Below are positions 49,227 through 54,457 of a stretch of DNA of 54,457 bases, in pieces. Source of the DNA: CAZAPG01 sp964486935 (GTDB taxonomy: Bacteria; Chloroflexota; Anaerolineae; 4572-78; J111). The notes beneath the pieces were generated by a model. It did not search any database. It saw only the letters and a list, made by a program, of their open reading frames with translations, and was not told the DNA's origin. The stretch is from NCBI GenBank assembly GCA_964486935.1, contig CAZAPG010000053.1, positions 1 through 54,457 on the forward strand, written 5' to 3'. The number at the start of each line of letters is the position of its first letter. Within the stretch, counting starts at the first letter, position 1. Position numbers and translations under genes: made by a program.

Positions 49227-52043
49227 TTACGGCTGGCCGCTGCTGGTCAGGGCCACCAACGCGTTGAGCGCGGCTTCCATCTTGTTCAACTCCTGACCGT
49301 AGGTGTTCCAATCACCCTGACGCAAAGCCTGTTGCGCCGCTTCGTAATGGTCAGAAGCCAGCTTGGCTAACTCGGCCACATCTTTGGCGCTCAAATCCGG
49401 GGCGGTTGCATCTTCTTGAGCAGTGACTGCCGGGGCCGATTCCTGCTGACTCACGCTTGCTGAACCGCTGTCAAGTGAGGTAATCGGCAATTCTTCAGCT
49501 TCGTCCTCAAACAATGCCTGAACAGCCTGCCCCAGGGTTTCTCGCATGACCACTTTATCGGCGCTGGCTACAATCACTCGTTTCAACTCCGGTATTTGTC
49601 CATTTTCGGCGCGCAGATAAAGCGGCTCCACGTATAACAGCGAATTATCAATGGGCAGCACCAGCAAATTACCCCTGATGACTTCGGAGCCGCCCTGGTC
49701 CCACAAACTAATTTGCGATGAGATTTCGGGGTTTTGGTCAATACGACCCTCAATTTGCAGCGGTCCAAATATTAACTCTTGCTTGGGGAAGCGGTAGGTA
49801 ATCAGTTCGCCATAATTTTCTACATCCGAACGGGCAGCCATCCAGGCAATCAGGTTGTCTTTGTTGTTGGGCGTAAAGGGTTGAATCAGCACAAATTCCA
49901 CGTTCTCTTCTTTGCCGGGAAGTTTGAGGATTACGTAATACGGTTCAACAGGCCGGGTATCGCCCTCAACCGTTTCGTTGGGTACCTGCCACAAATCTTC
50001 TTTATTGTAAAACACATTCACATCGCGCATATGGTAGGTGCGGTACAACTGGGATTGAATGCGGAATAAATCTTCCGGGTAACGCAGGTGGGCGCGCACC
50101 CAGTCGGGCATCTGGCTCATGGGGGTGAACAGGTTGGGGAAGATGGCATTGTAAGATTTGATGAGCGGGTCGGTGGGGTCTACCACGTAAAAAATAAGGG
50201 TCCCATCATAGGCGTCAATCAGCACTTTTACCGAGTTGCGGATGTAATTAATCGTGCCGGTGGTCGGCAGGCTGGTAGGTTCGGCATAGGGGAACAGGTT
50301 TGAGGTGGTGTAGGCGTCCTGAATCCAGTACAGGTGGCCGTCTTCTTCGCCAATAACCAGATAGGGGTCGCCATCATAGCGCAAAAAGGGCGCAATGTTG
50401 CGCACTCGCTCACCCACGTTGCGGTAGATCATCACCCGGCTGTCGTTATTGATTTCCCGGCTTAGCAGCAGGTTGGTATCGGCCAGCCGCAGGGCAAAGG
50501 CCAGCCGCTTGAGCAGACTGTCCATAATGACCCCACCCTGGCCCTGATATTGGGTGTAGACGTTCTGCTCGCCGCTGGGGTAATCAAACTCGCGTTCCAG
50601 GGTATTGACAAACACATAATCGCCGGTGGCTTCGCCGTAGTAAATTTCGGGGCGCGCAACTTGCAAGTCAACCGTAGAGACAGGCGGCAGGTCTTTTACC
50701 CACAGGCGGGGCAGACCGTCGCCCGTTACCTCGTTAACCGGGTTGACAACCACGCCGTAGCCGTGGGTAAATTGCAGCTTTTGATTAACCCAGGAGGGCG
50801 ATTGCAGTTGACTCTTGTCCAGTTCTCGCGCCGCCAGGGCAACCTGGCGTAGCTCGCCATCAATCACGTAGCGGTCAAGGTCAATATCATAAAACTCGTA
50901 ATAAAGCCGAATGGCCTGAATTTGGCGGTAGGTTTGTTGCAGGGGGCGGTAATCCCACAACCGAATGCTTTTGAGGGTGGTTTCATTGGCCTGAATGGCC
51001 CCCATTGTAAGGGGGGCAATCTCCGTTACATCTCGCTCTTCAATTTTATCCAGGCCATAGGCCAGGTTGGTTAGCTTGATGTTGTTTTCAATATAAGGCG
51101 TTTCATAGGCCAGTTCGTTGGGTTCAACCACATACCGTTGAATGATACCGGGGATAAAGCCGGTGCCAACAATGCCAACCACAATCCACACAAAAATAGC
51201 CAGCAAACTCAACGCCGGGCGGCGAATAAGGGTGTTGAGCAGCAATATTACAGCCGTAACAATGGCTACTATCACCATCGTCCACAGCGCCGGCATCGAC
51301 ACGTTGATATCGGTGTAACTGGCGCCAAAGGCCACCCCCCGGCCAGAATAAACCAGGTCAAACAGGTCTAACCAGTGGCCCAGGGCAAAGGCCAAAAAAA
51401 TAAGTGACCCCAAAACAGAAAGGTGAAGCTGAACGTGGGGTAAAATGATCAACCGGCCCTCGGCCAGATTATTTTGCTGGGCCAGCGCGTAAATGGCCAC
51501 CGCCCCAAACAGCGAAAGGAACAACACAATAATCAGCCAATTTTGAATAAAGTGATACAACGGCAGGTTAAAAACATAAAAACCAACATCCATTTCAAAA
51601 ATCGGGTCGCTCACCCCAAATGACTGAAGGTTGAAGTAGCGCAAAAAAAGCAGCCAGTTGCCAGAAGCAGCCGTACCCACGGCCCAGGCCAAAAATAACC
51701 CCACCCCCCAAATAGCCAGCGACACAAATTTTTGGGCCACCAATGTCTCTTCGCTGAAAAACAGCACATTCCGCACCGATTGCCAGCGCGCAACAAACGC
51801 GTTTATCCAAAACAGAATGGCAAAGGGGATGGCGACCGCCAACCCAACGCCAATTTTGGCCCACAAACTTGTAAAAAAGACCGACTCCAATTTAAGATGC
51901 TGAAACCATAAAAAATCGGTGTACAGGCCAACGCCAAACTGCAACAGCAGATAAGCAATGACTCCAATGATACCAATAGTCCACAAGCGTAAACGGTTGC
52001 CTTTGCTAAGTTTAAATTCTTTAGGTCTGCGATTTGTTGTCAT
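49227..52043 (-). CDS. UPF0182 family membrane protein
   Basis: About 938 residues of the UPF0182/COG1615 family. The N-terminal third has seven hydrophobic segments (e.g. LWTIGIIGVIAYLLLQFGVGL, shortened: IGIIGVIAYLLLQFGVGL; NWLIIVLFLSLFGAVAIYAL). The large soluble domain carries family motifs such as TQYQGQGGVIMDSLLKRLAF (20), VIGEEDGHLYWIQDAYTTS, YIRNSVKVLIDAYDGTLIFY (20), DPTDPLIKSY and RSDVENYGELITYRFPKQ. Function in the family is unknown. It is convergent with the TPR lipoprotein gene (adjacent stops). ATG 52043 is preferred; ATG 52067 is possible. The more upstream 52085 coincides with the predicted transcription start and is unlikely. Confidence 0.92.
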   Translation of the reverse strand: MTTNRRPKEFKLSKGNRLRLWTIGIIGVIAYLLLQFGVGLYTDFLWFQHLKLESVFFTSLWAKIGVGLAVAIPFAILFWINAFVARWQSVRNVLFFSEETLVAQKFVSLAIWGVGLFLAWAVGTAASGNWLLFLRYFNLQSFGVSDPIFEMDVGFYVFNLPLYHFIQNWLIIVLFLSLFGAVAIYALAQQNNLAEGRLIILPHVQLHLSVLGSLIFLAFALGHWLDLFDLVYSGRGVAFGASYTDINVSMPALWTMVIVAIVTAVILLLNTLIRRPALSLLAIFVWIVVGIVGTGFIPGIIQRYVVEPNELAYETPYIENNIKLTNLAYGLDKIEERDVTEIAPLTMGAIQANETTLKSIRLWDYRPLQQTYRQIQAIRLYYEFYDIDLDRYVIDGELRQVALAARELDKSQLQSPSWVNQKLQFTHGYGVVVNPVNEVTGDGLPRLWVKDLPPVSTVDLQVARPEIYYGEATGDYVFVNTLEREFDYPSGEQNVYTQYQGQGGVIMDSLLKRLAFALRLADTNLLLSREINNDSRVMIYRNVGERVRNIAPFLRYDGDPYLVIGEEDGHLYWIQDAYTTSNLFPYAEPTSLPTTGTINYIRNSVKVLIDAYDGTLIFYVVDPTDPLIKSYNAIFPNLFTPMSQMPDWVRAHLRYPEDLFRIQSQLYRTYHMRDVNVFYNKEDLWQVPNETVEGDTRPVEPYYVILKLPGKEENVEFVLIQPFTPNNKDNLIAWMAARSDVENYGELITYRFPKQELIFGPLQIEGRIDQNPEISSQISLWDQGGSEVIRGNLLVLPIDNSLLYVEPLYLRAENGQIPELKRVIVASADKVVMRETLGQAVQALFEDEAEELPITSLDSGSASVSQQESAPAVTAQEDATAPDLSAKDVAELAKLASDHYEAAQQALRQGDWNTYGQELNKMEAALNALVALTSSGQP

Positions 52044-52091
52044 TCCGTCACCGGCTCCAATTTGCATATATGTCTCAAACTTCAAGCAGAT

Positions 52092-52120
52092 AGTATACCA
52101 TCTGACTTACCCCACGTAAA
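52092..52120 (-). promoter_or_regulatory. Promoter of UPF0182 gene
   Basis: Minus strand -35 TTTACG (52120-52115), 17-bp spacer, -10 TATACT (52097-52092). It is divergent from the glycosyltransferase promoter about 50 bp away. Confidence 0.7.
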
Positions 52121-52148
52121 GCGGCGCAAACCGGGCAACGCTCTATCT

Positions 52149-52177
52149 TTGGTTCTCTCCCTTAATCGGGGTATAAT
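52149..52177 (+). promoter_or_regulatory. Promoter of glycosyltransferase gene
   Basis: -35 TTGGTT (52149-52154), 17-bp spacer, -10 TATAAT (52172-52177), about 38 bp upstream of the TTG at 52215. Confidence 0.65.
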
Positions 52178-52214
52178 CCCCCGCTGAACTTTTTCCGTAA
52201 CCGAGGCAAAAGTA

Positions 52215-52286
52215 TTGATTACAAAAATTCAATCCCGGCTCAAAGCCCATCATTGGAACGTTCTGCTGATACTGACGGTAGCATAG
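52215..52286 (+). pseudogene. N-terminal fragment of glycosyltransferase, cut by assembly gap
   Basis: TTG 52215 (AGG 9 nt upstream) opens a 23-codon frame, TKIQSRLKAHHWNVLLILTVA-like (basic start then a hydrophobic helix), that reaches a TAG 13 bases before the N-run. It looks like the start of the membrane protein that continues after the gap. The stop is probably a contig-end error rather than a real truncation. Confidence 0.6.
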
Positions 52287-52299
52287 GCCGGCCTGTGGA

Positions 52300-52309
52300 N
52301 NNNNNNNNN
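52300..52309. other. Scaffold gap (10 N)
   Basis: Ten consecutive N bases. The true gap length is unknown. It falls within the 5' part of the glycosyltransferase gene. Confidence 0.99.
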
Positions 52310-52310
52310 G

Positions 52311-54137
52311 CAAGCCAGGGAAATAATATTAGACGACGCCATGATCACCTTCCGCGTGGCCGAAAATCTGGCCTTTGGGCGCGGCTTTGTTTACAACCCA
52401 GGCGAGCGGGTTCAGGTGACAACCACCCCCCTGTACGCCATAGTGCTGGCCGCCGGCGCCTGGCTGTTTGGCTCCGCTCCCCGCGCCGCGCTGGGGTTGA
52501 ACCTGGCCCTGTCAATGCTTATTCCGGCGCTGGCCTTTGATGTGGGCCGCCGGCTGGCCGGACGCATCACCGGGCTGGGCGCGGCCCTGCTGCTCACGGT
52601 CATGCCCCTGCTGGTCATTGCCTTTAGCATGGAAAGCTATCTGTATGTGGCCTTAATTCTGGCTTCAATGGACGCCTATCTGGCCCGGCGCTTTCGGCTG
52701 GCCGGGGGGCTGGTCGGCCTGACCGCCCTGGTGCGAGGCGATGCAGTGTTGATGGGAGCCAGTATGCTAAGTTACGATTTTCTGGCGACCCGCCGGCTGC
52801 GCTGGTCGCTCATTATCCCGGCCATCAGCCTTCCGGCAGCCTGGTATTTATTTTCGACGTTTTATTACGGCTCGCCCTTTCCGGCCACGCTGGCGGCCAA
52901 AACCGCCCAGGGCCAGTTCAACTGGCTGGGAGAGCATTTTTTAAGCGGCTTTGGAGAATATTGGGAAGATTGGGTTGAACTGTACAGCCCCCTGTTTTAT
53001 CTGTTTCCGGCGCTGATAACCATTGGGCTAATTTGGGGTGTGTGGAGCGACCGCCGCTGGCTGGTTTTGCTTGGCCGCGACGCCCTGTACATTGCCACCT
53101 TTGTTGGGTTGGGCGTCACCTTTGCCGAGTGGTATTACGCCCCGCTTACGCCCGGCATTGCCCTGCTTGCGGCGCGGGGCGTGCAGTTTGTTGCCAACGG
53201 AATTACGCAACCGGTTTTCTTCAAAACCAATGCGCCGCGCCAAATTGCTGCCGCCGGCGCGGCTGCGGCCATCATTGGCGTGCTGCTGATAACCCTCTAC
53301 CCCGTCACCGCCGATATCATCCGGGCCAGCCCCGACTGGAAAGCCCGCGCCTACCCCCAGGCCGGGCGCTGGATTGCCCGGCACACCAATGCCTCGGCCA
53401 ATCTGGCCACCATCGACATTGGGCATCTGGGATACTGGTCGGGCCGGCAAATTATTGATATTGTCGGGCTGGCTCAACCCGATGTATCGGCCCACATTGC
53501 CCAGGGAGATTTTGGCTACGCAATTCGCCACTATCAGCCAGATATGGTGCTCATCGGCGCTTCGTGGCTGCCAGAGATTCAAACCCAGCACTGGTTTCAG
53601 GCCGGCTACGCGCCCCGCCACGCCCTGAAACTTGCGGGGCTGAACGAGCCGCTAATTTTATTTTCTCGATATCAGGGGGTCAAAGTAAATTATCAATACG
53701 TGCCGCCAAAAATAGTCCAACCACTTCAGGCTGATTTCAACCGGCAAATTACGCTGACCGGATATCATATCAACCAACCGGCAGCCCCTCCCGGCGCCCT
53801 GAATTTGACCCTCTTTTGGCAGGTCAACGCCCCCATTGCCAATGATTACACCGTATTTGCGCAACTTGTCGATGGCCAAAACAACATCATCGTTCAGGGC
53901 GACGCCAAACCGCAGGCCGGCTTTTACCCCACCCCCTACTGGCAGCCCGGCGAGCAAATTATCGACACCTACACCCTGCCGCTTGGCCCAAACACGCCTG
54001 CCGGTAATTACGCCATTCTGTTGGGTTTTTACGAGGCCGGCAACGGCAATCGCCTGCAAATTCTGGATGAGGCCGGCCACTTCAAAAGCGACCACGTTCG
54101 CCTGGAAAATGTAACCGTCGCCGCCCCCGCCGGCTGA
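52311..54137 (+). CDS. GT39-like membrane glycosyltransferase (5' end in gap)
   Basis: Open from the gap to a TGA at 54137. An internal ATG at 52341 exists, but homology begins earlier (QAREIILDDAMITFRVAENL), so the start is lost in the gap. The DDA motif in the first loop is the catalytic Asp site of the dolichyl-phosphate-mannose-type/ArnT superfamily. About eight to ten membrane helices span residues ~40-330. Then comes a soluble region (YWSGRQIIDIVGLAQPDVSA) and a C-terminal beta-sandwich (about 450-600; LNLTLFWQVNAPIANDYTVF, a run of 20, and YWQPGEQIIDTYTLPLGP). It should transfer a sugar from a lipid carrier to an envelope acceptor. Donor and acceptor unknown. Confidence 0.85.
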   Translation, partial: QAREIILDDAMITFRVAENLAFGRGFVYNPGERVQVTTTPLYAIVLAAGAWLFGSAPRAALGLNLALSMLIPALAFDVGRRLAGRITGLGAALLLTVMPLLVIAFSMESYLYVALILASMDAYLARRFRLAGGLVGLTALVRGDAVLMGASMLSYDFLATRRLRWSLIIPAISLPAAWYLFSTFYYGSPFPATLAAKTAQGQFNWLGEHFLSGFGEYWEDWVELYSPLFYLFPALITIGLIWGVWSDRRWLVLLGRDALYIATFVGLGVTFAEWYYAPLTPGIALLAARGVQFVANGITQPVFFKTNAPRQIAAAGAAAAIIGVLLITLYPVTADIIRASPDWKARAYPQAGRWIARHTNASANLATIDIGHLGYWSGRQIIDIVGLAQPDVSAHIAQGDFGYAIRHYQPDMVLIGASWLPEIQTQHWFQAGYAPRHALKLAGLNEPLILFSRYQGVKVNYQYVPPKIVQPLQADFNRQITLTGYHINQPAAPPGALNLTLFWQVNAPIANDYTVFAQLVDGQNNIIVQGDAKPQAGFYPTPYWQPGEQIIDTYTLPLGPNTPAGNYAILLGFYEAGNGNRLQILDEAGHFKSDHVRLENVTVAAPAG

Positions 54138-54198
54138 ACCGATTGAATCTTGCGCCCCCAAAAAGTGACTATTGAAAACAGGTCGTAATTGCTCAGGC

Positions 54199-54298
54199 AT
54201 GTCATTTCGAGCGACGCAGGCGCGAGAAATCTCCGGGCAGGCGCTATACCGGCAACCATCTTGGGGATTTCTCGGCAAAAAACGCCTCGAAATGACAT
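54199..54298. repeat. 100-bp palindromic repeat (TCATTTCGAG type)
   Basis: Outer arms ATGTCATTTCGAG (54199-54211) and CTCGAAATGACAT (54286-54298) are perfect 13-bp complements. Inner arms GAGAAATC (54224-54231) and GATTTCTC (54266-54273) nest inside. It lies in the spacer between the glycosyltransferase and acetyl-CoA synthetase. Repeats with this TCATTTCGAG...GAGAAATC wording are known to be dispersed in unrelated bacteria. Confidence 0.88.
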
Positions 54299-54322
54299 AA
54301 GGGCTGAGTAGTTACAATCAAC

Positions 54323-54355
54323 AAAAAAAGCCCGCCAGATGTTGACGGGCTTTTT
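54323..54355 (-). terminator. Intrinsic terminator after acetyl-CoA synthetase (bidirectional)
   Basis: AAAAAGCCCG and CGGGCTTTTT arms with an 11-nt loop. It reads as a terminator on either strand, between the converging glycosyltransferase and acs genes. Confidence 0.85.
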
Positions 54356-54368
54356 GCTTAAAAGGATT

Positions 54369-54457
54369 CTACCCCTGCACCATTTTGCGGACTTCTTCAA
54401 CAACATCGGGGTTGGCCAGGGTGGTCACATCGCCGACATCGCCCCGGTTGGATATTG
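54369..54457 (-). CDS. acsA: Acetyl-CoA synthetase, C-terminal end (partial)
   Basis: Only the last 28 codons are in the window, ending GDVGDVTTLANPDVVEEV plus about ten more residues. The GDVTTLANPDVV wording is the conserved C-terminal end of AMP-forming acetyl-CoA synthetase (acetate + CoA + ATP). The rest lies beyond the right edge. It is followed by a terminator. Confidence 0.78.
   Translation of the reverse strand, partial: ISNRGDVGDVTTLANPDVVEEVRKMVQG

Noticed and set aside
1..54457. tRNA, rRNA, transposase, phage or toxin-antitoxin genes
   Set aside because: None was recognised on either strand. The mobile signals are limited to small non-coding palindromes.

Overview
The window reads as a scaffold from an uncultivated bacterium, most likely a member of the Chloroflexota (Anaerolineae-like). 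This is an inference from several features: a secreted protein with a long Thr/Pro/Ala tail that ends in a YLPVII-type motif, a protein-family repertoire familiar from that phylum (UPF0182, DUF4380, FmdB, GT39-like transferases with an extra beta-sandwich domain), moderately high GC, and many short palindromic intergenic repeats. Both ends are cut inside genes (a PAS sensor on the left, acetyl-CoA synthetase on the right). A 10-N scaffold gap at 52300-52309 breaks one glycosyltransferase gene.

Layout. 1-1.6 kb: a response regulator followed by a truncated multi-PAS sensor. 1.8-5.9 kb: an XdhC-family protein and an unusual EndoQ (PHP nuclease)-UvrD helicase fusion carrying three QxxLF clamp-binding-like motifs. 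6.0-19.0 kb: a minus-strand purine cluster, guaB-purL-purC-purF-purE-purK-purD-purM-purN. guaB has its own promoter. purL has a strong promoter plus a ~220-nt leader with a terminator-like hairpin. 19.0-27.5 kb: an L-rhamnose operon (DeoR-type regulator, RhaT/P/Q/S ABC importer, rhaM mutarotase, rhaA isomerase, class II aldolase) behind a near-consensus promoter, with no rhamnulokinase. 27.5-42.3 kb: a plus-strand potassium locus with a membrane histidine kinase, a receiver-TPR regulator, two RCK_N-only proteins, a TrkH/KtrB channel, a full KtrA, then kdpF-A-(small membrane ORF)-B-C-D-E. 42.3-44.5 kb: cinA-like and DUF4380 genes. 44.6-54.1 kb: FmdB, a secreted beta-propeller/PhoD protein, a TPR lipoprotein, a UPF0182 membrane protein and a gap-broken glycosyltransferase.

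The most notable signals are these. (1) The promoters of the two potassium transcription units (upstream of the kinase at 27.6 kb and of kdp at 33.3 kb) carry the same four-site array of a TCTTGATAC half-site at offsets 0, 11, 32 and 43, with an extended -10 at +61 in both. This argues for one OmpR/PhoB-type activator, most simply KdpE, controlling both uptake systems. (2) A 49-bp palindromic element occurs twice in opposite orientation. The copy after purC is flanked by a 44-bp imperfect duplication of the purC 3' end, and the ancestral purC stop can still be read just before purF. (3) Palindromic repeats have also entered kdpA in frame and lie between the Shine-Dalgarno and start codon of kdpD. 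(4) The EndoQ-UvrD fusion suggests a one-polypeptide, clamp-tethered pathway for deaminated-base repair.

Functions were assigned by reading motifs and by remembered family resemblance. No database search was run.
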